Source of the DNA: CAZIKF01 sp964539825
Lineage (GTDB): Bacteria > Muiribacteriota > UBA6191
Length of the DNA: 64,000 bases
Direction: 5' to 3'
NCBI GenBank assembly: GCA_964539825.1
Contig: CAZIKF010000023.1
Span: 1 to 64,000 of the forward strand
Positions 18,919-28,400 of the stretch are shown here, piece by piece. The notes beneath the pieces were generated by a model. That model was given only the letters and a program-made list of their open reading frames with translations, had not been told where the DNA came from and ran no database searches. A program made the translations under genes and the position numbers. The first letter of the stretch is position 1. Every line of letters starts with the position of its first letter.

Positions 18919-21900
18919 ATGCGTCGCGTGTCAGCGGTTCGTATCTTTGAGATACTTTTGAGTTTTGCGGGAATGTCCCTCTTTATCTGGGCCTGGATCT
19001 CTCATGTTCAGCCATTTCCAGATCGGGACTCGGTTCATCAATTCCTTTTTCCTGTCCTGAATTATCTCAAGGCATCCTCTCAGCTTGGAAATGACTTCCT
19101 CTATCTCAACCAGGTTATGCTCGATAAGTTCCCCACGGGTATTTTAGCTTTACCGTGGCTTGTATCTTTAGTGGGCTTACAAGAACTCTTTCTTTCCTCT
19201 CCCTGGCTATTTGATTTCTTCCTTCTCATCCCTCTTTGTATTGCGGCCTGGTTGGCTCCGGTTCCTGCTTCCAGGCGATGGCTGTTTCTATGCCTGCTAT
19301 TCTTTTTTCCCCCTGTGCAAGTGGCATTGAAGAACCTGAACCTGCATTCCTTTACGATCATTTACTGCCTGGCCGGAATTTTTCTGTTCCAGGACTATCG
19401 TCGAAGTTCCAGTAAAGGGTCCCTTATAGCGGCAGTGCTTTTCTTCTGGTTTTCCTGTGCGGTGAAACATTTGGGTGTGATTTTATTCTTGGATCTATGG
19501 CTAGTCTATTTGCTGTGGCTTCGAAGGAGAGGGGAGTCTCTTACCCCGGCGGTCATGGGCGGGATTTTGATCTTGTGTCTAAGCATTCCGTTCTATCCCC
19601 TGGATGGTTTTCTTCCCTACCTGGAGTCTTTGATTCGTACCAATCCGAACCTCAACCCCATTTGGATTTACGCGATGTTCGGTTCGGGCTTGTTTCTCAT
19701 GCTTTTCGCATGGTTTCAGGGGGTTACTGAATCCTTTGGAAGAAGTGAAACCGGTATCTCTTTCGCAAGAATCTGGTTCTTTGTACTCAATGCCTTAGTG
19801 GTACTTTTCATTGTCTGTATGGGTTCGGATTTCCATGGTCTCACCTGGCTGCTCCTTTGTTTTATCGCAGGGAATGGGGTACTGGTAGCTTTTTTGAGGT
19901 GGCGTCAATTCGAGACTGAGCGCGGATTGGTCATTTTGGCATTTTTACTGCTGAGTGTAACGGCCCTTGTTTTCTATTTTTCCATGCTGGGTCAGATATC
20001 AGCGTTCTTTGTACTTCCCCTTCTCCTCTTACTTTTGCTCATAGTTCGGGAAGCTAAATCCACGCTGCGACCCTGGATTTTGGCCGGTGTTTTTGTCCTC
20101 GCTTCTAACTTTTTCCCCGCTCTTCATGAATTGGAGTCACTCTTTGGATCCGGCGGATTCTTTCTCTATGCAAAAGGTTTCAATATGCTGCACCAGAATC
20201 CGCTGGGGTGGCAGAGGTCAGGGATTTCCAGAAACAGGGATGATCTGCGAAGGATTCTGGAGGCCTATCGGTTCAAAGTCTATCACGAACCTGTAGCATT
20301 GTTGCGCCATGGAATCCATCACCACATCGCGGTAGAACTGACTTTTCCGGAGCAGTATCTCTATGAAATTCCTCCCATGGAGCTGGTGGATCAGATGTCT
20401 TCTGAAAAAAGCAGAGCTTATTATCATCTTTATTTATCGGATCGAGAATTTTTCTTCACCTCTGTCGCACAGGCAGGAGAAATACCCCTGATGATTTCCG
20501 GTCGAAATCTCTACACCAGGTATGAAGGGAATGGTCATAAAGCAGACTTCCCTGTGGCCGAAGCCGAAAATGAGGCTCGCATGTTGAGCGCCTCCAGCCT
20601 TCAGGTTTGGTTCCATGATGCCTATTTTCGGTTTTTGAAAGAACGAGAGTATTTAGAGAAGTATTATCGAAAGCACTCTATAGGCGAAGATCCGCAAAGC
20701 CTTACGATATTTGTTCACAAAAAAATTGAGGAAAATTCCAGTCCAACCGGAGAAAGCCCTCGTCTGGCATCTCTCCTTTTAGATTATCGAGAATATAGGG
20801 ACCCGGGATTGAAGAAAGCCCGAGAACTGTTTCTACGCTCGAATTCATATTTTGATCAAAAAAGATTTCTGGAAGCCTACGTCCTGTTGAAATCAGCCAC
20901 TGAAATGGCACCAAATCATCAAGAAATCAGGAAGGATCTGGAGAATGCTTATGGGGGTCTCAGGGAGTGGGAAAAGGAGATCTTGGAAAAGTATCCACAG
21001 CCGAAGCTCTTCCAAATTCTTGAGGAGGGCGATTCTTTACCATGGCGTACTGAAAAGGATTGGTATGGCTCTACCCCCGGGGAGAATGAAATCGATGAAG
21101 CACTGGTGAAAAAGCAGCAAGAGGCACAGGATCTTTTTGATCAAAGCTCGCGGGTTTTTTCATCAGAACCAAAAGAGGCAAGGAAATTCCTCGAAAGGGT
21201 CCTGGAGCTTGATCCGAATCATCCTGAGGCCAGGAAAGATCTGGAGATTCTTAACAGCGTTCCAGTTCCTGATCCTGCTGTACTTGAAGCTAAAAGTATT
21301 GAAGCGGATGCACTGTTTAACCAGAGCACGAAATATTTTGTATCCGATCCACTCAAAGCGTCAGAGTTGCTCAAAAAGGTTTTGACACTGAATCCCACGC
21401 ATACTCAAGCCCTGGAGGACCTTAAAGTGATTGAGGCAAGGCCAGAAAAGGGAGAGAGCGGCTCAATGACCCCTCAAAGTCTAAGGGCATTGGGACTGTT
21501 TAACCAGGCGAGTGAACTCTTCGAAGCCAATCCAAAAAAGGCGCTAAAGCTGCTCAGGAAGGTGATAGAACTAGATCCGTTCCATGAGAACGCGATCAAG
21601 GATCTTTCTGTTCTCACCCAGGCAGTCAACCGAAACAAGGCGGCTGAGCTATATCATAAGAGCCTACTTTATCAAAGTAATGATCCCAGGTATGCGGCCA
21701 GTCTTCTTCAAGAAGTTATTCTCCTTGATCCAGATCATAGCGTTGCCAAACGAGATCATGCGAAAATCCAGGCCTATCTTGAAAGTGATTCCATGCAGAA
21801 AGCCAGGGCGCGCCTACTTGCTTCCCAGGGCAAAAGTATAGTGCAGACTAATCCAACGGAGGCTCTCAAGTTATTCAAGCGTGTCTTGAAGTTAGATCCA

Positions 21901-21966
21901 GCTAATGAAGAGGCTAGAGAGTACCTCAAGAAACTCAGCGGGAGTCCGAATCCTGCAATTCAATAG
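18919..21966 (+). CDS. GT-C-like polytopic membrane protein with six TPR-like repeats (paralog GTC-4)
   Basis: 1015 residues, the longest paralog. TM1 (about 9-30) precedes QPFPDRDSVHQF (D35, D37); then LHSFTIIY, VKHLGVILF, RTNPNLN, MLHQNPLGWQ and IHHHIAVELTFP. From about residue 635 there are six TPR-like units of 47-55 residues, for example LFDQSSRVFSSEPKEARKFL and LYHKSLLYQSNDPRYAASLL. TPR tails usually mediate protein contacts; here they follow a periplasm-facing soluble domain, so the side of the membrane should be tested. It has no clear Shine-Dalgarno; TAGAAT lies seven bases before the ATG. First gene of a + strand run GTC-4/5/6/7/SGNH with tiny spacings. Divergent from GTC-3 across 163 bases. 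Confidence 0.74.
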   Translation: MRRVSAVRIFEILLSFAGMSLFIWAWISHVQPFPDRDSVHQFLFPVLNYLKASSQLGNDFLYLNQVMLDKFPTGILALPWLVSLVGLQELFLSSPWLFDFFLLIPLCIAAWLAPVPASRRWLFLCLLFFFPPVQVALKNLNLHSFTIIYCLAGIFLFQDYRRSSSKGSLIAAVLFFWFSCAVKHLGVILFLDLWLVYLLWLRRRGESLTPAVMGGILILCLSIPFYPLDGFLPYLESLIRTNPNLNPIWIYAMFGSGLFLMLFAWFQGVTESFGRSETGISFARIWFFVLNALVVLFIVCMGSDFHGLTWLLLCFIAGNGVLVAFLRWRQFETERGLVILAFLLLSVTALVFYFSMLGQISAFFVLPLLLLLLLIVREAKSTLRPWILAGVFVLASNFFPALHELESLFGSGGFFLYAKGFNMLHQNPLGWQRSGISRNRDDLRRILEAYRFKVYHEPVALLRHGIHHHIAVELTFPEQYLYEIPPMELVDQMSSEKSRAYYHLYLSDREFFFTSVAQAGEIPLMISGRNLYTRYEGNGHKADFPVAEAENEARMLSASSLQVWFHDAYFRFLKEREYLEKYYRKHSIGEDPQSLTIFVHKKIEENSSPTGESPRLASLLLDYREYRDPGLKKARELFLRSNSYFDQKRFLEAYVLLKSATEMAPNHQEIRKDLENAYGGLREWEKEILEKYPQPKLFQILEEGDSLPWRTEKDWYGSTPGENEIDEALVKKQQEAQDLFDQSSRVFSSEPKEARKFLERVLELDPNHPEARKDLEILNSVPVPDPAVLEAKSIEADALFNQSTKYFVSDPLKASELLKKVLTLNPTHTQALEDLKVIEARPEKGESGSMTPQSLRALGLFNQASELFEANPKKALKLLRKVIELDPFHENAIKDLSVLTQAVNRNKAAELYHKSLLYQSNDPRYAASLLQEVILLDPDHSVAKRDHAKIQAYLESDSMQKARARLLASQGKSIVQTNPTEALKLFKRVLKLDPANEEAREYLKKLSGSPNPAIQ

Positions 21967-21969
21967 ACG

Positions 21970-24012
21970 ATGAATAGTTCGGCAGTCCGGGGCGGCTTCC
22001 TCTTTCTGGCGAGCACAGGATTATTCATGGCTCTATGGGTAGGGCTTGTTCAGCCCGTTCCCGATAAGGACGCGATCCTTCAATTGTTTTATCCGGTTCT
22101 CAATTACCTCAAGGGATCACAGGTTCTTGGATTTAAACATTTTCTTTTGAGGGAGGAGTTCTTTACGGATGCGTACCCGGATGGCTCGGCTTTGATGGCT
22201 GCATTCATCTCTTTAATTGGTATGCAATCGGCCATCCTTGAGGAACCCTATTGGTTAGTTACTTTTCTGCTGGTACCGTTTGCGTTTCTTGGCCCCTTCA
22301 AAAAAAAGGACATCCTTTCAGCGCTACTTCTTTTTTTTCTTCCTGCTACGCAGATTCTGCTCAAGGGACTGTCTCCCCATGCCTTTAATGTAGTCTATTC
22401 CTTTGCTGGAATTCTCTTCTTTCTTGCCTACCTGAGGAGGCCAAAGAGGGCCTACTTTGCGCTGGCGGTTTGCTGCCTTTGGATTTCCATGGTCTTCAAG
22501 CACATGGGAGTTTTACACTACCTGACTTTCTTGATGTCTTATGCCATCTGGCAATGTACCTATAGATTCCGTTCTAAAGAAGAAAACCTTCTCTTATGGA
22601 TTCTCCCCCTGGCAGCCATACCGCTTTATCCATGGGAGGCATCTTTAGAATACCTGCGTACCACACTATCCCATGCCCCTTTTATCTTCTCAGGGCAATA
22701 TTTAGCTCTTTCTATCCTCGCTATAGGCGGAGCAGGGGCTCTTGGAATCCTGGTCTATAAAAAGCTAGAGACATCTGCAGACCCGGCTATCCAAAAGAAA
22801 GAGTCAAGACTATTGGGTAGTGTTTTCTTTCCCCTGGTATTGATTTTAGGACCATTTGTCCTATGGACATTTCCAAGTTCGGAAAGTCAGAGTTTTCCAA
22901 GAGCGATCCTGGTTTTGATAACAGGATATGGATTCACTCTTTTTCTATTGGCCCGATCTAAGATAGCTGGATTAAGAGGCTTTCTCCTATTGCTTTGTAT
23001 GCTCACAATCACGCACCATCTATCCTTGTACGTATCCTGGATCGCTAAGAGCTCGTACTTGTTCTTTCTCCCCCAATTGCTCTTCACCTGGGCCTGGCTC
23101 ACCCACAATCCAGGTAAATACCTAAAGGTTTTGGTCTTATGCGGGCTGATTCTTCTATCCAATTTCTTTCCTTCTCTCAACAGCATCGAGGAGAGTCAGC
23201 TTTTTCAATCCCTTGCTTCCATTTATTTCGAAGGATTTAAATCATCTCACCAGAATCCGCTTGGCTGGAAGTCATCGAGGATAAGAGACATCAGAAACTC
23301 CATCACGTCAGTACTGCAAGAGAGGGGTATTCGCGGACCTACCCTTTATTCTCATGAAGGACTGCACTTTCACACCAGGCTGTCCCTATCCTTCCCCCGC
23401 AACATTATTCATGAATTCTCAGAGTTGACAGCACTAGATAGCCTATCTCAAAACGATGCTTTGGAATTGGCAGAGTTGTGGCGAAAGAAGGGGGAGAAAT
23501 TGTTTGAAGACTGGGTGAGAAGCGGAAAGGTAGGAGTTCTTCTAGTCGGTGTTGATCCCTTCACCAAAAGAGAGCCCGAGATTTTCCACCTTAAGCAGGT
23601 TATTGCCAGGGAGGAGTTTCATCCCAACAGGTTTCTACAAGCCTTGAACGCTGAATTCTTGAATTATCTACGATCCCGCGGCAAGAATCTTGATCCTTAT
23701 CGTGAAACGCCCTTGAATCTCCCGGGGGTGAAGCTCAGTCTTTGGATACATCCTATTTTGAGTCAGAGTCAGCGAGCAACCAGCCTGGAGAATTGGCTTG
23801 AAGTCATTAAGAATCCAGGGGATCCAGGCAGAGAAAAGAGTGCACCGAAGCGTTCCGCCGAGCTTTTTTTGCAAAGTAACAGTTTCTTTGAAAGCAATCC
23901 CAAAAAGTGTCTGGAGCTTTTGAACGAGGCATTGAGCCTTGATCCAGAAAACGAAGAAGCCCGGACCGATCGGAATATTATTCTTCAAAGGTTAAAAAGA
24001 GAGGGTATATAA
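21970..24012 (+). CDS. GT-C-like polytopic membrane protein with one TPR-like repeat (paralog GTC-5)
   Basis: 680 residues, starting three bases after the GTC-4 stop. TM1 (about 8-28) is followed by QPVPDKDAILQLFYP (D32, D34), with Lys for Arg and Ala for Ser in the common motif. It keeps PHAFNVVYSF, VFKHMGVL (Met replacing Leu), SHQNPLGWK and the strongest form of the soluble-domain motif, GLHFHTRLSLSFPRN. One TPR-like unit (about 633-680) with FFESNPKKCLELL ends the protein. The motif changes are conservative, so I expect the same activity class as its neighbours, possibly with a different donor or acceptor. Confidence 0.73.
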   Translation: MNSSAVRGGFLFLASTGLFMALWVGLVQPVPDKDAILQLFYPVLNYLKGSQVLGFKHFLLREEFFTDAYPDGSALMAAFISLIGMQSAILEEPYWLVTFLLVPFAFLGPFKKKDILSALLLFFLPATQILLKGLSPHAFNVVYSFAGILFFLAYLRRPKRAYFALAVCCLWISMVFKHMGVLHYLTFLMSYAIWQCTYRFRSKEENLLLWILPLAAIPLYPWEASLEYLRTTLSHAPFIFSGQYLALSILAIGGAGALGILVYKKLETSADPAIQKKESRLLGSVFFPLVLILGPFVLWTFPSSESQSFPRAILVLITGYGFTLFLLARSKIAGLRGFLLLLCMLTITHHLSLYVSWIAKSSYLFFLPQLLFTWAWLTHNPGKYLKVLVLCGLILLSNFFPSLNSIEESQLFQSLASIYFEGFKSSHQNPLGWKSSRIRDIRNSITSVLQERGIRGPTLYSHEGLHFHTRLSLSFPRNIIHEFSELTALDSLSQNDALELAELWRKKGEKLFEDWVRSGKVGVLLVGVDPFTKREPEIFHLKQVIAREEFHPNRFLQALNAEFLNYLRSRGKNLDPYRETPLNLPGVKLSLWIHPILSQSQRATSLENWLEVIKNPGDPGREKSAPKRSAELFLQSNSFFESNPKKCLELLNEALSLDPENEEARTDRNIILQRLKREGI

Positions 24013-24020
24013 TCAATCAA

Positions 24021-26001
24021 ATGAGTCGGAGTCTTGAGGAAAAGGATTCAGTTCACTCCAATTCTCTGAACTGGCTCATAGCGCTTCTTTTTTGTTTGGC
24101 AGCCGCTGTCATAGTCCTCATCTGGGTTGAGGTCGTGAATCCTTTTCCTGATCGTGATTCACTCCACCAACTATTCTTTCCGTATCTCAATTCTCTTGTT
24201 TTGGCCCGGGAATTGAGTTGGGATCCCTTTTTTCTCAAGTCAGCCTTCCTTTATACCTACCCCTGGGGGATAACTTTTATCCCGGCCTGTCTTGGGGCTG
24301 TGGGATGTGCGGGATTCGCTTTTTTGAGCCCGTGGCACCTTCCCATTATTTTTCTCTTTCCACTTTGTGCGGTTCCAGCGTTTGAAGACTGGAAACTTAG
24401 CGATAAGTTTCTTTTGTTTCTGGTGCTGTTCTTTTGTCCCGTGGTACAGATAGCAGTAAAATCCTACTCTCTGCATGGTTTGATCAGCTTGCTGGCAATC
24501 GCTGGAAGCCTACTTGTTATTCAGGGGTTGGAGAAGGACTCGAAAAGGTGCTTTTGGGCAGGGGCAGCACTCATTTGGTATAGCGCTACCCTCAAACACC
24601 TTGGAGCGATTCAGCTGGGGAACCTTCTACTCGCGTTTCTCGCATGGAAACACTTGCGATCTGAACTGAGCTTAAAGCACCTGGCCATGGCAGCCCTGTT
24701 CTGTCTTAGCCTGGTTCCCTTCTATCCATTGGAAGGACTCAAGGACTACCTGGTGGTGGCTTTTAGTCATAATCCAAAACTCTCCCNNNNNNNNNNNNNN
24801 NNNNNNNNNNNNNNNNNNNNNNNNNNNNNNNNNNNNNNNNNNNNNNNNNNNNNNNNNNNNNNNNNNNNNNNNNNNNNNNNNNNNNNTGCTCTATCTTGTG
24901 TACAACTATGATCTCAGAAGCCCGCGAGGATGTTTATATGTGGCAATCTACATAACGCTGATTCATGGAGCCATTCTGTATTTCTCTTTTTTAGGTCAGA
25001 TCTTTGCCAATTTTTTCCTCCCAGTTGCCCTGATTTTTGCCCTGGCCTTTTATGAATCCAGGGCAAGGTTCAGGGTGGGGTTAGCACTCTTTGCCATTTT
25101 CAGTTCCAACTTTATGCCGGGACTTGAAAAGGCTGAACAATGGTTTTGGGAATGGGGTCACCACTTTTACACTCGAGGATTGAATGGATTGCATCAGAAT
25201 CCGCTTGGCTGGGAATCCTCCAGTTTGTCTACTATGAGAAGGGACCTCACCAAGAAATTGGAAACACTCAGCTTCCCGAATCATCCCAGGGTATTCCCTA
25301 TGCTATTCCGTGGTCTTCATTTTCATACTCGACTGCAGTTTCTCTATCCGCTAAATTCCTGGCTATCTATCCCTGAACTTAAACTACCGGAGCATTTGCG
25401 CCATGATCGCCTGGAGAAAATGGCCCGGATGCTGGAAAGTGAGAGGGGAATCCAACAGTTGGCCGAAAACGGGGAATTTCCCATTTTTTTGGACTCAAAA
25501 AAGCCTTGGACCAGTTATCCAGTCTACGTAGATCAATGTGAAGGCTTTCAGCAAGAGGTTATCGATAGAATAGATGGCTGGGAGGATCGGCTCAATGATT
25601 GTCTTGTACAGATTTTTGAAACAGCGGGGGCCTTTGGCAAGCACTATCAATTGGTCTCCCTCAGTGGAGGAGAGCAGCGTCTGGAGGTCTACTTACATCA
25701 GAGTCTTTATGGTTCGCCCAAGACAGCGAGGGTTCCAGGCTTCGACGAGTTCCTTGAACAAAAGAAATGGTATGAGGGTCTTTCCCTTTGGGAGAAGTTT
25801 AATTTTCAAAAAGTGGAGCCGTCAGAGCGCTCTTTTGAGCTGTTTCGCAGGGCTAACGACCAAATGGAGATCAAGAACTGGCTGGGGGCATGGAATCTAT
25901 TGAAACAGGGATTGGAGATTGAACCGGATCACGCTGAAATGCTGCAGGATCTGGGGATTGTTGAAGAGGAACTTGGAGTGAAGAGCGAAGAGCATCCATG
26001 A
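24021..26001 (+). CDS. GT-C-like polytopic membrane protein, interrupted by an assembly gap (paralog GTC-6)
   Basis: One gene split by 100 N. Upstream of the gap, from ATG at 24021, it reads NPFPDRDSLHQLFFPYLNSL (D44, D46), YSLHGLISLL, TLKHLGAIQ and SHNPKLS. After the gap, in a different frame relative to the placeholder, it resumes as LYLVYNYDLRSPRGCLY and continues through FSFLGQI, GLNGLHQNPLGW, LHFHTRLQFLYP and one TPR-like unit ending EIEPDHAEMLQDLGIVEEEL. GTC-3 has about 78 residues where the gap falls, so roughly 235 bases are missing. An apparent stop just after the gap (near 24909) and a GTG start at 24898 are artefacts of the placeholder. The stop overlaps the GTC-7 start (ATGA). Confidence 0.75.
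24787..24886. other. Assembly gap of 100 N inside GTC-6
   Basis: Exactly 100 N. The flanking reading frames of one gene do not join through 100 bases. Comparison with GTC-3 predicts about 235 missing bases. Both gaps of the window are in the two most similar paralogs, as expected if near-identical stretches defeated the assembler. Confidence 0.95.
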
Positions 26002-28400
26002 GCCAGAGACAAGCTTGGAACCGCAAGTGGTTACCCGCCCTTGTCGGCAGTGTCTTCGGAGGCCTTTGGCTTACCCTGTGGGTTATCTATGTTGATCCAT
26101 TTCCTGACCGGGACTCGATCAATCAGTTCTATTTCCCATTTTTGAATTATTTAAAGGCGTCTAGCAGCTTTACCAAGGACTTTGGCTTTTTAGTTGAGAA
26201 TACCTTTTCCACCAGCTATCCCTTAGGTGGCGCGGTTTTCCCTTGGATGATCTCCATGGTGAATTTGGAAGGGTTATTTTTACAACATCCATACCTACTC
26301 AATGTTTTTCTAATTCTTCCCCTGGGAGCAGTACCTCTATTTTTTCGCCAATCATTTTGGACGGCATTGGTTTTGGGAATCCTGGTTTTTGCCCTCCCGC
26401 CAACGCAGATTCTGTTAAAGGGTTTTTCTCTCCAGGCTTTCAACGTGGCTTATGCGTTGATAGCTATTTTGAGTTTCCGATCCTACCTGGTATCCAGGAG
26501 AATCTATTTACTCGTCATCTTTGTAATTTTCTTTTGGTTAGCGATCATCCCAAAGCACCTCGGCGCGTTTTATTTTGTGAACTTTTGCGTGTGCTACGGT
26601 ATCTGGAGTCTTCTTTCAAGAGAGTTCGATTTCAAGGTTCTATCCAGCATTCTGGTGATCATAGTCCTTAGTTTGCCCTTTTATCCGTGGATGAATTTAA
26701 AGAATTATATGGTGAATGTAATCACTCATAATCCCTATCTTGGAATCAACTCCTTCTTTTTCCTCGGGGCTGCTTTCCTTTTGGTGGGCAGCTTCCTGAT
26801 TCTGTATTTACAGCGAATTTCCAAAGGGGGTGTTCTGCCTAAATTCTCAAATGGCCCCGTTGTTAGCCTTTGCTTATTGGTCATTGCTACCTTTGTCACT
26901 ACCATTTCCTATGACGCGGATATAGGAAATCTTCATGTCATAATCTTCTTTATTCTGGGTTATTCCTTAGCCGGTTTCTGGTTACTTCGCTATCGGTTTT
27001 CCACGACTCGTGGGTTTATGAGCCTTTTTTGTCTGCTTACATTTATCCATTCCCTGCTTTTGTTCTGCTCCATGATTGGGAAGACGTATTACAACTTCTT
27101 CCTGCCGATCCTGCTCGTAGCGGTTCTGGAATTTGTCCAGACCAGAACGAGATGGAAGAGATCACTTCTTGTGGTCGGAAGCCTGATGATTTCAAATTTT
27201 TTTCCGTCCATAAACACCATGGGAGAGCTATTTGGAAAGTATGGTGAGAACGTTTACATCAATGGGCTCAACGCTCCATATGTCAATCCGCTTGGCTGGG
27301 AGTCTTGTGAGATTCCCAGCCTTAGAAGATCCCTTCAAGGGATCTATTCCGAGAATGAGCTGGGAGATTTGAGCAATCTATACATCGCTCATAAATTACA
27401 TTTTCATACCAAGCTTGCATTGGAATTTCCGCACAATTTTTTCTTTGAATTCCCTTCGATACATCGGCTCGATAACCTGCCTTTAGAAGAATGCCAAGAA
27501 CTGTTAGATAGCTATAAAACGACAGGTGAGGGGCTCTTTGACACCTGGCTTAACCAGGGCCGGATACCCATACTTATCTTAGGAAACCGGCCTTTTTCAA
27601 GTCTGGTAGGTGATCCGCCTCCGCTGCGGGAGCTAGCCCACAAGGAGGAACCGGACCTGAATGATGTGTCCCGTTCCCTGGGTTTGGAGTACTTTCAGTA
27701 TCTAAGTGAAAATGGTGAGCTTAAAAGGCGGTATCGATGTAGTTCTGTACCCAAAGTAAACCCAAGACTCAGTGTGTGCCTATTACGAACCTTAAGGAGA
27801 GCCATGCCATCTAAAGGGGAGTGGGTGCAGAGCCTTGCAGACCTGGCAACCATCTATGAAATGAAAAGTACCAGGGCTGACTTACCTCAATGGTTAGAGT
27901 ATTTACCCCTTCGAAATAGAGGTCAGCTTGAGCGCAAGTGGGCTGGATCCTTATATGAACAGGCAGAGGAATTTAGAGAAAGAAAAGATCTGTCGGGAGC
28001 CTATTCTGTTTTGCGTAGAGTACTCAATCTGGATCCAAGTCATGCGGGTGCCCTGGAGGATGTTTTAGGGCTCCAAGAAGAAATGAGCCCCGGGGATTGG
28101 GAAAAGGTTCCAAAAAACTATGCCCCTCTGGATACCGGAAGTATAGAAGAGTCCTTGATACGTACCGAGTCCTACGAGGAGAATTGGAACCATGAAAACC
28201 TGGGTGCAACGCTTTCGAAAAGTGAACGTGCACATCAGTTATTTATTCTTAGCAATCGTTTTTTCAATAAGGATCCAGAGCGCTCAAAAAGGCTGCTCCA
28301 AGAGGTATTAAGTCTAAATCCCCAGCATGTAGAGGCGCGCAAGGATCTGGAAATCCTGGTGGATAGAGTCGGGGTGCATAGGAAGAGGGGAAGTGAGTGA
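25998..28400 (+). CDS. GT-C-like polytopic membrane protein with two TPR-like repeats (paralog GTC-7)
   Basis: 800 residues; ATG at 25998 overlaps the GTC-6 stop by four bases. TM1 (about 12-32) is followed by DPFPDRDSINQFYFPFLNYL (D37, D39). Shared signatures include LQAFNVAYAL, IPKHLGAFYF, THNPYLG, RYRFSTTRGF, YVNPLGWES and LHFHTKLALEFPHN, the last almost as in GTC-5. Two TPR-like units lie at about 655-705 and 750-795 (RFFNKDPERSKRLL then NPQHVEARKDLEIL). Its TGA overlaps the ATG of the SGNH hydrolase (TGATG), indicating coupled translation and a functional link with that enzyme. Confidence 0.74.
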   Translation: MSQRQAWNRKWLPALVGSVFGGLWLTLWVIYVDPFPDRDSINQFYFPFLNYLKASSSFTKDFGFLVENTFSTSYPLGGAVFPWMISMVNLEGLFLQHPYLLNVFLILPLGAVPLFFRQSFWTALVLGILVFALPPTQILLKGFSLQAFNVAYALIAILSFRSYLVSRRIYLLVIFVIFFWLAIIPKHLGAFYFVNFCVCYGIWSLLSREFDFKVLSSILVIIVLSLPFYPWMNLKNYMVNVITHNPYLGINSFFFLGAAFLLVGSFLILYLQRISKGGVLPKFSNGPVVSLCLLVIATFVTTISYDADIGNLHVIIFFILGYSLAGFWLLRYRFSTTRGFMSLFCLLTFIHSLLLFCSMIGKTYYNFFLPILLVAVLEFVQTRTRWKRSLLVVGSLMISNFFPSINTMGELFGKYGENVYINGLNAPYVNPLGWESCEIPSLRRSLQGIYSENELGDLSNLYIAHKLHFHTKLALEFPHNFFFEFPSIHRLDNLPLEECQELLDSYKTTGEGLFDTWLNQGRIPILILGNRPFSSLVGDPPPLRELAHKEEPDLNDVSRSLGLEYFQYLSENGELKRRYRCSSVPKVNPRLSVCLLRTLRRAMPSKGEWVQSLADLATIYEMKSTRADLPQWLEYLPLRNRGQLERKWAGSLYEQAEEFRERKDLSGAYSVLRRVLNLDPSHAGALEDVLGLQEEMSPGDWEKVPKNYAPLDTGSIEESLIRTESYEENWNHENLGATLSKSERAHQLFILSNRFFNKDPERSKRLLQEVLSLNPQHVEARKDLEILVDRVGVHRKRGSE

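Noticed and set aside
24021..24911. A separate 296-residue gene ending just after the second gap, and another starting at 24898
   Set aside because: Both ends are created by the 100-N placeholder. The halves match one paralog continuously, so they are one gene with a gap.
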